Shown: positions 1 to 7,666 of the stretch, piece by piece
How positions within the stretch are numbered: position 1 is the stretch's first letter
Layout: each line of letters starts with the position of its first letter
DNA from: Gammaproteobacteria bacterium
GTDB taxonomy: Bacteria; Pseudomonadota; Gammaproteobacteria; S012-40
NCBI GenBank assembly: GCA_015491615.1
Contig: WFVN01000216.1
Coordinates: 1-14,319, forward strand
DNA length: 14,319 bases
Direction of reading: 5' to 3'
Position numbers and translations under genes: made by a program
Notes under the pieces: generated by a model
What the model was told of the DNA's origin: nothing
What the model saw: only the letters and a program-made list of their open reading frames with translations
Databases searched by the model: none

Positions 1-27
1 GAGGTTCAAGTCCTCTCCTCGGCACCA
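1..27 (+). tRNA. tRNA-Leu (probable), 3' end only
   Basis: The window opens inside a tRNA. Bases 1-4 and 12-16 form the T stem, the T loop TTCAAGT is at 5-11, bases 17-23 (CCTCGGC) are the 3' half of the acceptor stem, base 24 is the A discriminator and CCA follows at 25-27. The missing 5' acceptor strand would be GCCGAGG, which fits gammaproteobacterial tRNA-Leu. A tRNA-Leu beside purA is also the known arrangement in Pseudomonas. The anticodon and variable arm lie outside the window, so the amino acid identity is an inference. The CCA is genome-encoded. Confidence 0.85.
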
Positions 28-35
28 GATTCAAG

Positions 36-67
36 ACGGCCGGTTCCTTCGGGGTCCGGCCGTTTTT
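36..67 (+). terminator. Intrinsic terminator of the tRNA transcript
   Basis: A perfect 8-bp GC-rich stem (ACGGCCGG at 36-43 with CCGGCCGT at 56-63) encloses a 12-nt loop and runs directly into five T residues (63-67). It begins 9 bases after the tRNA CCA. The stem is also shared with the end of the convergent purA transcript, but on the minus strand it has no U-tract, so it is called for the plus strand only. Confidence 0.85.
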
Positions 68-89
68 CTTCGTGTCCGCCGTCCCGACC

Positions 90-1385
90 TCAATCGGCGA
101 AGGGGTCGCGGCGGACGATGGTTTCATTGCGTTCGGGCCCGGTGGAAATGATGTCCACCGGCACCCCCGCCAACTCTTCGATGCGTTCCAGATAACTACG
201 CGCCTGTGCGGGCAGGGCCTCGTACTCGGTGATGCCCACGGTGGAGACCTTCCAGCCGGGCAGCTCCTCGTACACCGGTTCCACCTGTGCCAGGGCCTCG
301 GCGCCCACGGGCACCGAGCGGCGCACCTCTCCGTCCAATTTATAGCCCACGCACAGGCGGATGCTGTCCAGACCGTCGAGCACGTCCAGCTTGGTGATGC
401 ACAGGCCGCTGATACTGTTGATCTGCACCGAGCGGCGCAGGGCCACGGCGTCGAACCAGCCGCAGCGGCGCGGACGGCCGGTGGTGGAACCGAATTCGTG
501 CCCCCGACGGGCCAGCAGCTCGCCCATCTCGTCCATCAGCTCGGTGGGGAAGGGCCCCGCCCCCACGCGCGTGGTGTAGGCCTTGGTGATCCCCAGGACG
601 TAATCGAAATAGAGCGGCCCGACGCCCGACCCGGTGGCGGCGCCGCCGGCGGTGGTGTTGGAAGAGGTGACGTAGGGGTAGGTCCCGTGGTCCACGTCCA
701 GGAGGGTGCCCTGGGCCCCCTCGAAGAGGACGCCGTGCCCCCGGCGACGGTGCTCTTCCAGCAGATCGGGGACGTTGGCCACCAGGGGGGCGAGGATTTC
801 CTGGTGGGCGAGGGCCTCCTCCAGGACCTGCTGAAAATCCACCGGTTCCTCGTGGTAGTAGTGCTGGAGGACGAAGTTGTGGTAGTCCAGCACCTCCCCC
901 AGCTTGGCGGAGAAGCGCTCGCGGTGGAACAGGTCGTCCAGACGCAGGGCGCGGCGCGCCACCTTGTCCTCGTAGGCCGGACCGATGCCGCGCCCGGTGG
1001 TGCCGATGGCATTGGCACCGCGGGCACGCTCACGGGCCCGGTCCAGGCGCACATGGTAGGGCAGGATGAGGGGACAGGCCTCGGAGATGCGTAGGCGCTC
1101 GCGCACCGGCACTCCCTCCCGCTCCAGCATGGTCATCTCCTCGATGAGGGCCGCCGGCGAAAGGACCACGCCGTTACCGATGAGGCATTGCACGTTCTCG
1201 CGTAGGATGCCCGAAGGGATGAGATGGAGAACGGTTTTCTTCTCCCCCACCACCAGGGTGTGGCCGGCGTTGTGGCCGCCCTGGAAGCGCACCACCGCGC
1301 CCACCTTCTCGGTGAACAGATCGACGATCTTGCCCTTGCCTTCGTCTCCCCACTGGGAGCCCACCACGATGACGTGTTTGCTCAT
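90..1385 (-). CDS. purA: Adenylosuccinate synthetase PurA
   Basis: This gene encodes a 431-aa cytoplasmic enzyme that joins IMP and aspartate with GTP to form adenylosuccinate, the first committed step to AMP. The N-terminal loop QWGDEGKGK (about residues 11-19) carries catalytic Asp14, and GHNAGHT places catalytic His42. TTGRGIGPAYEDK, the FEGAQGTLLD stretch, VGAGPFPTEL, the RPRRCGWFDAV block and TKLDVLDGL follow in family order, and the length is typical (E. coli 432 aa). The ATG at 1385 is chosen because it gives the conserved MSKHVIVVG start and overlaps the hisZ stop as ATGA. A longer reading from 1475 only runs back through hisZ. It is the last gene of the minus-strand block, and the 4-nt overlap suggests coupled translation with hisZ. 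Confidence 0.98.
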   Translation of the reverse strand: MSKHVIVVGSQWGDEGKGKIVDLFTEKVGAVVRFQGGHNAGHTLVVGEKKTVLHLIPSGILRENVQCLIGNGVVLSPAALIEEMTMLEREGVPVRERLRISEACPLILPYHVRLDRARERARGANAIGTTGRGIGPAYEDKVARRALRLDDLFHRERFSAKLGEVLDYHNFVLQHYYHEEPVDFQQVLEEALAHQEILAPLVANVPDLLEEHRRRGHGVLFEGAQGTLLDVDHGTYPYVTSSNTTAGGAATGSGVGPLYFDYVLGITKAYTTRVGAGPFPTELMDEMGELLARRGHEFGSTTGRPRRCGWFDAVALRRSVQINSISGLCITKLDVLDGLDSIRLCVGYKLDGEVRRSVPVGAEALAQVEPVYEELPGWKVSTVGITEYEALPAQARSYLERIEELAGVPVDIISTGPERNETIVRRDPFAD

Positions 1386-2557
1386 TGATCTTCGTTCTCT
1401 CGCAGTTGCCAGCGGCCAGCGCTGTGGACGATCCGCCCCGCCCCCGGTCGTTCCGGAGTGCCGGGGAGGCACCAAACCACGGTCCGTCCCTGGCGGCGCA
1501 GCTCAGCCACCAAGCGGTGCAGTTCCGGGTCGTCGTCCCAGGGGGCCTCAATCGGTGCCACGACCGCCGCGCCGACGGCGCTGTGGTCGGCCAGCACGCG
1601 CAGATCCATGCTGAAGCCGGTGGCAGGGCGGGCGCGGCCGAACACTTCCCCCACGTGGTCGTAACGGCCGCCGAGAGAGAGGGTCCGGCCATCGGCGGCG
1701 CGGTAGGCGGTGAACACCAAGCCAGTGTGGTAGTGGTAGCCGCGCAGCTCGCCCAGGTCGAGGCTGAGTCGCAGGCCGGGGTGACGGGCGAGGAGGCCGG
1801 CGCTGACCGCGGCGAGCTCGTCCAGGGCGCGTTCCGCGCGTGGACCGGCACCGGCGAGACGCGCCCGTGCCCGATCGACGACCTCGGGTCCGCCCACCAG
1901 GTCGGCCAAGGCGACGAACCACGCCGCCTCGGCTCGAGGGAGGTACGCCGATCCCAGCTGTTCCAGCTCGCTGCGCGCCTTGCGCTGGAGGGCATCGAAC
2001 AGGCGCGCCTCCACCTCGGGAGCGAGGCCGGCGCGCTCGGCGAGGGCGCGGAACAATCCGACGTGCCCCAGGTCCAGGGCCACCTCCCCCACTTCCACCG
2101 CCTCGAGGGCGGCGAGGAGCAGGCCGAGCACCTCGAGATCGCTCTCACGCCCGGCATGACCGAACAGCTCGGCCCCCACCTGGATGGGGCTGCGGTGGGG
2201 CTCCAGACCTCGCCCACGGGCGAGTAGCACAGGACCGATGTAGCACAGGCGGTTGGGGCCTTCCACCTGCATGCGATGGGCATCGATGCGCGCCACCTGC
2301 GGGGTCATGTCGGCGCGGATGCCCATGAGGCGACCACTCTTCTGGTCCACCACCTTGAGGGTCTGGAGGTCCAGGTCTTCGGCGGTACCGGTGAGCAACG
2401 ACTCCAGGTACTCCACCAGGGGCGGGATCACCAACCGGTAACCCCAACTCTGGAACAGGTCCACCAGGCGGCGGCGCAGCACCTCCACTTGTTCGGCCTG
2501 CTCGGGGAGCAAGTCTTCCACCCCTTCGGGCAAGACCCAGCGGTCGGCTCGGTTCAT
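1382..2557 (-). CDS. hisZ: ATP phosphoribosyltransferase regulatory subunit HisZ
   Basis: This is a 391-aa HisRS-like protein. HisZ is a catalytically inactive paralogue of histidyl-tRNA synthetase that forms a hetero-octamer with short-form HisG in the first step of histidine synthesis. The start MNRADRWVLPEGVEDLLP matches HisZ (RW.LP.G..D.LP). The class II synthetase core is seen in IRADMTPQVARIDAHRM and in LGGRYDHVGEVFG with ATGFSMDLR. The C-terminal anticodon-binding domain of true HisRS is reduced, consistent with the short length. The gene starts 7 bases after the DUF2065 stop with a GAGAG-like ribosome site, and its TGA overlaps the purA ATG. No hisG is in the window; its presence elsewhere, in the short form, is an inference from the family. 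True HisS is unlikely given the diverged motifs and hisZ-purA synteny. Confidence 0.95.
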   Translation of the reverse strand: MNRADRWVLPEGVEDLLPEQAEQVEVLRRRLVDLFQSWGYRLVIPPLVEYLESLLTGTAEDLDLQTLKVVDQKSGRLMGIRADMTPQVARIDAHRMQVEGPNRLCYIGPVLLARGRGLEPHRSPIQVGAELFGHAGRESDLEVLGLLLAALEAVEVGEVALDLGHVGLFRALAERAGLAPEVEARLFDALQRKARSELEQLGSAYLPRAEAAWFVALADLVGGPEVVDRARARLAGAGPRAERALDELAAVSAGLLARHPGLRLSLDLGELRGYHYHTGLVFTAYRAADGRTLSLGGRYDHVGEVFGRARPATGFSMDLRVLADHSAVGAAVVAPIEAPWDDDPELHRLVAELRRQGRTVVWCLPGTPERPGAGRIVHSAGRWQLRENEDQ

Positions 2558-2564
2558 CGGTCTC

Positions 2565-2756
2565 TCACAGCAAATAGAGCAGCAACACGCCCAAGGTGAT
2601 GGCCACCAGGCCGCCCAGACGCAAGGTGTTGTCGTCCATGGACAGGATACGCGCCAAATAACGGCGATAGCGGGCCGGATCGAGAAACGGCAGCAGGCCC
2701 TCCAAGATGAGCATGAACGCCGCTGCCAGTCCCAGGGTGTGCCATAACTCGTTCAT
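2565..2756 (-). CDS. DUF2065 (YjeT-like) small membrane protein
   Basis: This gene encodes a 63-aa protein predicted to sit in the inner membrane. It has two hydrophobic segments (about residues 8-25 and 46-63) flanking a polar loop with DPARYRRYLARI and a DDNTLRLGG turn, the layout of the DUF2065/YjeT family. In E. coli yjeT lies between hflC and purA, and here the gene sits between hflC and hisZ-purA. Its function is not established. A frame extending to 2915 runs over the hflC 3' end, so the ATG at 2756 is preferred. That ATG has no Shine-Dalgarno sequence: the bases just ahead are CGTTCGTTTAAAA, and a GC-rich hairpin lies further upstream. It is followed after 7 bases by hisZ. Confidence 0.9.
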   Translation of the reverse strand: MNELWHTLGLAAAFMLILEGLLPFLDPARYRRYLARILSMDDNTLRLGGLVAITLGVLLLYLL

Positions 2757-2772
2757 TTTTAAACGAACGGGC

Positions 2773-2793
2773 CGGGCGGCCCGACGCCGCCCG
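2773..2793 (-). other. GC-rich hairpin between hflC and the DUF2065 gene
   Basis: An 8-bp perfect inverted repeat (CGGGCGGC at 2773-2780 and GCCGCCCG at 2786-2793, 5-nt loop) lies in the 55-nt gap after the hflC stop. No U-tract follows on the minus strand: the next bases are GCCCGTTCGTTTAAAA. It is therefore not a standard terminator. It may block 3' decay of the hflK-hflC message or partly attenuate the downstream genes (inference). Confidence 0.5.
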
Positions 2794-2811
2794 ACCCTGC
2801 CGTCGTTACCC

Positions 2812-3684
2812 TCAGCGCTTGTCCGGCTCGGCGCTCTTGAAGTAGCGGAAGAAGTCCGACTCGGGTTCCAGGACGAGGATGTCGTCCTTGCTCCCGAACA
2901 CCCGCCGGTAGGCACTCAAGCTCTTGTACAGGGCGTAAAACTCGGGATCCTTGCCGAAGGCCTCGGCATAGATGGCGGCCGCCTTGGCATCACCCTCACC
3001 CTTGATGGTCTGGGCGTCCCGATAGGCCTCGGCGAGGATGATCTCCCGCTGACGATCGGCGTCGGCGCGGATACGTTCGGCAGCTTCGGCGCCGCGCGAA
3101 CGGAATTCCGCCGCCACCCGTGCGCGCTCGGCCTCCATACGCCGGTACACCGAGGTACTCACTTCCGGCGGCAAATCGATGCGCTTGATGCGCACGTTCA
3201 CGATCTCGATGCCGAAGGGAGCGGCTTGACGCTTGGCCTGGGCCAGGAGGACCTCCATGATCTGCGAGCGCTCGGCGGACACCGCCTCCTGGATGGTGCG
3301 CTTGCCGAACTCGCCGCGCATGCCGTCCTTGATGATCTGCGCCAGGCGCATGTTGGCGCGAGTTTCGTCGCCACCCATGGTGGTGTAGTACTTGGCCACG
3401 TCCTGGATGCGCCACTTCACGAAGGAGTCGACGATGACGTTCTTCTTCTCGCTGGTGAGATAGCGCTCGGGCGGGGCGTCCATGGTGAGAATGCGAGCAT
3501 CGAACTTCCGTACGTTGTTCACCAACGGCATCTTGAAGTGCAGCCCCGGCTCGAAATCGGTGCGCACGATCTCACCCAGGCGGAACATGATGGCCTTTTC
3601 CCGCTCGCCCACCGTGAACACGGAAAAGGAGCCGATCACCAGTACCACCACCAGGACGATGCCAAGAATTCTGAACTGGGCCAT
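2812..3684 (-). CDS. hflC: HflC, SPFH-domain modulator of FtsH
   Basis: This gene encodes a 290-aa inner-membrane protein that pairs with HflK; the HflKC complex encloses and modulates the AAA protease FtsH. A single N-terminal transmembrane segment (about residues 5-24) is followed by the SPFH domain (VGEREKAIMFRLGEI, FEPGLHFKMPLV) and a long charged, Ala/Arg/Glu-rich helical region (about 170-240). The motif RRMEAERARVAAEFRSRG is typical of HflC. The chosen ATG overlaps the hflK stop as TGATG and has AGGGAGA about 7 bases ahead. A GTG three bases upstream (3687) would give one extra residue and a 4-nt overlap. At 290 aa it is shorter than E. coli HflC (334 aa), with the SPFH core intact. 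Confidence 0.97.
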   Translation of the reverse strand: MAQFRILGIVLVVVLVIGSFSVFTVGEREKAIMFRLGEIVRTDFEPGLHFKMPLVNNVRKFDARILTMDAPPERYLTSEKKNVIVDSFVKWRIQDVAKYYTTMGGDETRANMRLAQIIKDGMRGEFGKRTIQEAVSAERSQIMEVLLAQAKRQAAPFGIEIVNVRIKRIDLPPEVSTSVYRRMEAERARVAAEFRSRGAEAAERIRADADRQREIILAEAYRDAQTIKGEGDAKAAAIYAEAFGKDPEFYALYKSLSAYRRVFGSKDDILVLEPESDFFRYFKSAEPDKR

Positions 3685-4895
3685 CACGGTCTCTCCCTGC
3701 TGCGCAGGCTGTCACGCCGCCTGAGATCGGAATTGCCGCTGCGCGAGGGCAGGCTTTGCGTCTGAGGGTTCTGCATGTTGGGCACCATTCCCGGGGTCAG
3801 GCGCCGGGGCTCACCGCCCAGGCCCAGACGATCCAGAGGCAGATAGAGGAGATTGTTGCCGTTCTCCACGTCCACCATGACCTTGGTGCTCTTGGAGAGC
3901 ACCGCTTCCACGGACTCCAGATAGAGGCGCTCACGGGTCACCTCGGGGGCCCGCTCGTACTCGCTCAAGAGGGCCAGGAAACGGTTCGCCTCACCCTCGG
4001 CCTGAGCCACCACCCGTTCCTTGTAGGCACTCGCCTCTTCCAGCATGCGTGCGGCGGCACCGCGGGCCTTGGGAATGACGTCGTTGGCGTAGGCCTCGGC
4101 CTCGTTCTTGAGGCGCTGCTCGTCCTCACGCGCTTTGATGGCGTCGTCGAAGGCAGCCTTCACCTCTTGCGGCGGCTGGGCGCTCTGCATGTTGACACTG
4201 GTGACCATGAGGCCGGCGCCATAGCGGTCCAGGACTTCCTGGGTGAGCTGTTCCACGCGGTCGGAGATCTCGCTGCGCCCCTGAGTGAGGACGAAATCCA
4301 TCTTGCTCTTACCGATGACTTCGCGGATGGCGCTCTCGGCCACCTGCTGCAAGGTGGCGTCGGGATTGCGGACGTTGAAGAGGTAATCCTTGGGATCCTT
4401 GATCTGATACTGGATGGCGAACTGGACGTCGACGATGTTCTCGTCCTGGGTGAGCATGAGGGACTCGCTGGGAACGGAACCGCTGCCTCTGGTGCGAGCG
4501 CCGGAACGGTAGCCGATCTCCACCGTGCGGATGTTGTCCACGTTCACCACTTCCACTTTCTCGATGGGATAGGGGAAGTGCCAATGGGGCCCAGGCATGG
4601 TGGTCTTGACATAGGCACCGAAACGGGTCACCACGCCGCGCTCGGCGGGCTCGATGATGTAGATGCCGGAGAGGAGCCAGATGACCACCAGGACGCCGAT
4701 GGCGAGGCCCACGAGGCGTCCGCCGCCCGCGGCGCCACTCCCGTCACCGGAACCACTCCCGCCGCCCCCGAACAAGCCGGACAAGCGTTGCCGGAGCTTT
4801 CTCATCGCCTCGTCGAGGTCGGGCGGCCCCTGGTTCTTTCCGGGACCGCCCCAGGGATCGTTGCCGCCTGAACCACCAGGCTCGTTCCAGGCCAT
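3684..4895 (-). CDS. hflK: HflK, SPFH-domain modulator of FtsH
   Basis: This gene encodes a 403-aa partner of HflC. The N-terminus is Gly/Pro-rich and cytoplasmic (NEPGGSGGNDPWGGPG), with a DLDEAMRKLRQRLSGLFGG segment common to HflK. One transmembrane helix (about 61-80) leads into the periplasmic SPFH domain (YIIEPAERGVVTRFGAY, PGPHWHFPYPIEKVEVVNV) and a coiled-coil-like Ala/Glu-rich stretch (about 240-320) with EDEQRLKNEAEAYANDVIP. The tail is Pro/Gln/Ser-rich. The ATG at 4895 has a good AGGAG site 6 bases ahead. It overlaps hflC by one base, fitting equimolar production of the complex. Confidence 0.97.
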   Translation of the reverse strand: MAWNEPGGSGGNDPWGGPGKNQGPPDLDEAMRKLRQRLSGLFGGGGSGSGDGSGAAGGGRLVGLAIGVLVVIWLLSGIYIIEPAERGVVTRFGAYVKTTMPGPHWHFPYPIEKVEVVNVDNIRTVEIGYRSGARTRGSGSVPSESLMLTQDENIVDVQFAIQYQIKDPKDYLFNVRNPDATLQQVAESAIREVIGKSKMDFVLTQGRSEISDRVEQLTQEVLDRYGAGLMVTSVNMQSAQPPQEVKAAFDDAIKAREDEQRLKNEAEAYANDVIPKARGAAARMLEEASAYKERVVAQAEGEANRFLALLSEYERAPEVTRERLYLESVEAVLSKSTKVMVDVENGNNLLYLPLDRLGLGGEPRRLTPGMVPNMQNPQTQSLPSRSGNSDLRRRDSLRSRERP

Positions 4896-4974
4896 GTGAT
4901 GCTCCTGAATTGATGGGGATAGGGCTCGATGATTCCGTGCCTAGAAGCACGAGCGAATGGGCGATTTTAGGGGT

Positions 4975-6327
4975 CTAGGGGCGCGTGGGCAAGCCGTCTT
5001 GTGGGATCTCGTCCGGGGCCAGGGGCTCTACCTCCGCCGGCAAGGGCGCAGTTTCGCCGTCCCGGAGGTTGAGGATCATACCCCAGCCGCGCTCGCCGTC
5101 CAGCCACTCCCGCTCCACCACCCCGAGGTGATAGAGGGCGGAACGGCTGCCGGCGGCGGTGAAAGGCAGACGCACCACCACCCGCCGGGCGAGGCCGCCG
5201 AGACGCTCCGCCAGGGCCCGGCGCAGAAGGGCCATGTGTTCGGGCTCGCGGGCAGACAGCCAGACGCGCGCCGGCAGGCCGGCGGCGTCGCGCTCGATGC
5301 GTGGCTTCAGCTGCGGGCAGGCGTCGATCTTGTTGCGCACCTCCAACACCGGCCGCTCCCCGGCGCCGATGGCGGCCAGCACCGTGCGCACCTGCTCGCG
5401 GCGGTCCTCCCAGCGCGGATCGGAGACGTCCACCACGTGCAGCAGCAGGTCCGCCTCGCAGGTCTCCTCCAAGGTGGCCTGGAAGGCGGTGACCAGATCC
5501 GGCGGCAGATCGCGTACGAAGCCCACCGTGTCCGCCAGGACGGCGGGCCCGACCCCGTCCAGCTCGATGCGCCGCAGGGTGGGGTCGAGGGTGGCGAAGA
5601 GCTGGTCCTCGGCGTACACCCCAGCGCCGCTCAGGGTGTTGAACAGGGTGGACTTGCCGGCGTTGGTGTACCCCACCAGAGAGACGGTGGGGACGGTGGC
5701 CCGCTTGCGCGCCCGCCGCCCCTGGGCGCGGTGCGAACGCACCTTCTCCAGGCGCCGGCGGATTTGTTTGATGCGGATGCCGATGAGGCGCCGGTCGGTC
5801 TCCAACTGGGTCTCGCCGGGGCCGCGCAGGCCGATACCGCCCTTCTGCCGTTCCAGGTGGCTCCAGCCGCGCACCAGGCGCGTGGACAGGTGGCGCAACT
5901 GCGCCAGCTCCACCTGCAGCTTGCCCTCGTGGGAGCGGGCCCGCTGGGCGAAGATGTCGAGGATAAGGCCGGTGCGGTCCAGCACCCGGCAGCCCAGGTG
6001 GCGTTCCAGGTTCTTCTCCTGCGACGGACTCAGGTCGTGGTCGAACAGGGCCAGGCGAGCATCGACGGCTTGCAGCAGGTCGCGCAATTCCTCGACCTTG
6101 CCGCGACCGATGAAGGTACGGGCGTCGGGCACCTCGCGCCGGGCGTGCAGCCGGGCCGCCACCTCGGCGCCGGCGGAGCGGGCCAGGGCGGCGAACTCCT
6201 CGGCGTCGTCCTCCTCGCGACCGAGGCGCACATGGACGAGCACCGCGCGCTCGTCGGACGGTTCGTGGCGGTCTTCCTGGAGGGCGTCGCCCCAGGACAG
6301 GGGCGTGCGACGGGACCGGCTCAACAC
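4975..6327 (-). CDS. hflX: Ribosome-associated GTPase HflX
   Basis: This gene encodes a 450-aa cytoplasmic GTPase that binds the 50S subunit and splits stalled ribosomes under stress. The N-terminal HflX domain contains TFIGRGKVEEL, FDHDLSPSQEKNLE and DRTGLILDIFAQRA. The linker KGGIGLRGPGETQLETDRR precedes the G domain with G1 GYTNAGKS (219-226), G3 DTVGF (266-270) and G4 NKID (332-335). The gene starts GTG TTG with GGAGG just ahead; the TTG at 6324 is better spaced than the GTG at 6327, so the first residue is uncertain. It lies 13 bases after hfq, in the well-known hfq-hflX order. A 79-nt gap separates it from hflK, room for a processing site or second promoter, though none is clear. Confidence 0.97.
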   Translation of the reverse strand: MLSRSRRTPLSWGDALQEDRHEPSDERAVLVHVRLGREEDDAEEFAALARSAGAEVAARLHARREVPDARTFIGRGKVEELRDLLQAVDARLALFDHDLSPSQEKNLERHLGCRVLDRTGLILDIFAQRARSHEGKLQVELAQLRHLSTRLVRGWSHLERQKGGIGLRGPGETQLETDRRLIGIRIKQIRRRLEKVRSHRAQGRRARKRATVPTVSLVGYTNAGKSTLFNTLSGAGVYAEDQLFATLDPTLRRIELDGVGPAVLADTVGFVRDLPPDLVTAFQATLEETCEADLLLHVVDVSDPRWEDRREQVRTVLAAIGAGERPVLEVRNKIDACPQLKPRIERDAAGLPARVWLSAREPEHMALLRRALAERLGGLARRVVVRLPFTAAGSRSALYHLGVVEREWLDGERGWGMILNLRDGETAPLPAEVEPLAPDEIPQDGLPTRP

Positions 6328-6340
6328 CCCTCCATGGGCG

Positions 6341-6577
6341 TCATTCGCCGCTCTCCTCGGGGGGGTGCAGGCGCACGTTGCGGGCCGGCACCACGGTGGA
6401 AATGGCGTGTTTGTATACCATCTGGCTGACAGAATTCTTGAGCAAGACGACGAACTGGTCGAAGGATTCGATCTGGCCTTGCAACTTGATACCGTTGATG
6501 AGGTAGATGGAAACGGGGATCTTTTCCTTGCGCAAGGTATTCAGAAACGGGTCTTGTAGCGACTGCCCTTTGGACAT
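6341..6577 (-). CDS. hfq: RNA chaperone Hfq
   Basis: This gene encodes a 78-aa Sm-like protein that forms a ring-shaped hexamer and pairs small RNAs with mRNAs. Sm1 is SIYLINGIKLQGQIESFD and Sm2 includes the diagnostic YKHAIST. Gln8, Phe42, Lys56 and His57 of the U-binding proximal pocket are all present. The C-terminal tail is short (about 10 residues beyond the core), as in Pseudomonas and unlike the 102-aa E. coli protein. The start is clear: GGAG lies 7-8 bases before the ATG. It is flanked by miaA and hflX as in most gammaproteobacteria. Confidence 0.98.
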   Translation of the reverse strand: MSKGQSLQDPFLNTLRKEKIPVSIYLINGIKLQGQIESFDQFVVLLKNSVSQMVYKHAISTVVPARNVRLHPPEESGE

Positions 6578-6590
6578 CGTAGCTCTCCTT

Positions 6591-6607
6591 CGTAATTTTT
6601 TTATTTG
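6591..6607 (-). promoter_or_regulatory. A-rich hfq leader element next to the ribosome site
   Basis: Read on the hfq message, a 17-base A/U-rich tract (CAAATAAAAAAATTACG) ends immediately before the GAAGGAGA ribosome-binding site of hfq. Known biology: Hfq represses its own translation in E. coli by binding its 5' leader, and its distal face prefers A-rich repeats. That this tract is an autoregulatory site is an inference from position and composition only. Confidence 0.4.
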
Positions 6608-6697
6608 CCGTGAATCGCCTAAAGATCAAAGCGCTGGCGCATGGCCTCCATGCCCGACCGCACACCAACATCACTCAATAATAATACACTGCCGACG

Positions 6698-7666
6698 TCA
6701 TATTTCCGATTCCGGAAAATACCAGGCGTGGCGGTCCTCCAGCAGGCGCATCACCGTAGCCGACAACACCTCCAGGGCTGTATCGGTATCCAGCCAGTGC
6801 AAGCCCTGTTCCCGGCGCAGCCAAGTGAACTGGCGCTTGGCCAACTGGCGGGTCGCAGCGCAGCCGCGACGGCGCAGGGTGTCCCAGTCCCCTTCTCCTT
6901 CCAGGTAGCGCCACACCTGGCGGTAACCCACCGAGCGCATGCTCGGCAGGGCGGCGTGGATGCGCGGGTCCGTGCGCAGGGCAGCCACCTCATCCACCAG
7001 GCCGGCCGTCAGCATGGCATCGAAACGCCGTTCGATGCGCTGGTGCAGGCGGGCCCGCTCGGCGGGCGCCAGGGCCAGTTTAAGACAAGGACCCCGCAAG
7101 GCCCCGTGGCGTTCCCCCAGAAGACTGGAATAGGGCCGTCCGGATAGGCGGCAAACCTCCAGAGCACGCAGGATGCGTTGCGGGTCGTTGGGGTGGATGC
7201 GCCGCGCCGAGGGGGGATCCAAACGCGCTAATTCGACATGCAGCGCCGCCGCGCCGCGGCGCGCCAGTGCCGCCTCCAGCTCGCGACGCAGGTCGGGATC
7301 GGCGGCGGGCAGGCGTGACAGCCCTTCGGTGAGGGCACGGAAATAGAGCATCGTCCCCCCCACCAGGAGGGGGATGCGGCCTGCGGCGTGGATGGCCTCG
7401 ATGGCCTGCCGGGCGTCGGCCTGGAATTCGGCCGCCGAATAGGGTTCGAAGGGTTCACGGATGTCCACCAAGCGGTGGGGGTAGCGGGCGAGGATCTCGG
7501 GCGGCGGCTTGCCGGTGCCGATGTCCATGCGCCGATAGACCATCGCCGAATCGACGCTGACGATGTCCACCGGCAGGCGCTCGGCGAGGGCCAGGGCGAG
7601 GTCGGTCTTGCCCGCCGCCGTCGGGCCCATGAGGAGGATGACCGGGAACGGCACGATGCCGCTCAA
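6698..7666 (-). CDS. miaA: tRNA dimethylallyltransferase MiaA
   Basis: This 322-aa enzyme transfers a dimethylallyl group from DMAPP to the N6 of A37 in tRNAs that read codons starting with U. The P-loop GPTAAGKT is at 14-21, followed by SVDSAMVYRRMDIGTGKP, the conserved VGGTMLYFRAL (about 102-112), IHPNDPQRILRALEV, and the C-terminal CAATRQLAKRQFTWLR signature. The length is normal. The start is less certain: the first codon is TTG, overlapping the response-regulator stop as TTGA, with no strong ribosome site. A GTG four codons later is possible. The usual neighbour mutL is replaced by a response regulator. A 120-nt gap separates its stop from hfq. Confidence 0.96.
   Translation of the reverse strand: MSGIVPFPVILLMGPTAAGKTDLALALAERLPVDIVSVDSAMVYRRMDIGTGKPPPEILARYPHRLVDIREPFEPYSAAEFQADARQAIEAIHAAGRIPLLVGGTMLYFRALTEGLSRLPAADPDLRRELEAALARRGAAALHVELARLDPPSARRIHPNDPQRILRALEVCRLSGRPYSSLLGERHGALRGPCLKLALAPAERARLHQRIERRFDAMLTAGLVDEVAALRTDPRIHAALPSMRSVGYRQVWRYLEGEGDWDTLRRRGCAATRQLAKRQFTWLRREQGLHWLDTDTALEVLSATVMRLLEDRHAWYFPESEI

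Noticed and set aside
1..67. tRNA 3' end as an integration (att) site for the low-GC cassette
   Set aside because: The cassette is about 9.6 kb away, no integrase is present, and no copy of the tRNA 3' end was noticed at its borders.
72..1094. Long plus-strand open frame opposite purA
   Set aside because: It is antisense to a clear purA gene. Its His/Ala/Gln/Gly-rich composition is typical of the opposite strand of GC-rich coding DNA.
4936..4951. CGTGC/GCACG hairpin in the hflX-hflK gap
   Set aside because: A 5-bp stem with a 6-nt loop and no U-tract; common by chance in GC-rich DNA.
4957..6559. Two long plus-strand open frames opposite hflX and hfq
   Set aside because: They are shadows of strongly conserved minus-strand genes; their translations are low-complexity and match no family. 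The same applies to frames opposite hisZ, hflC, hflK and miaA.
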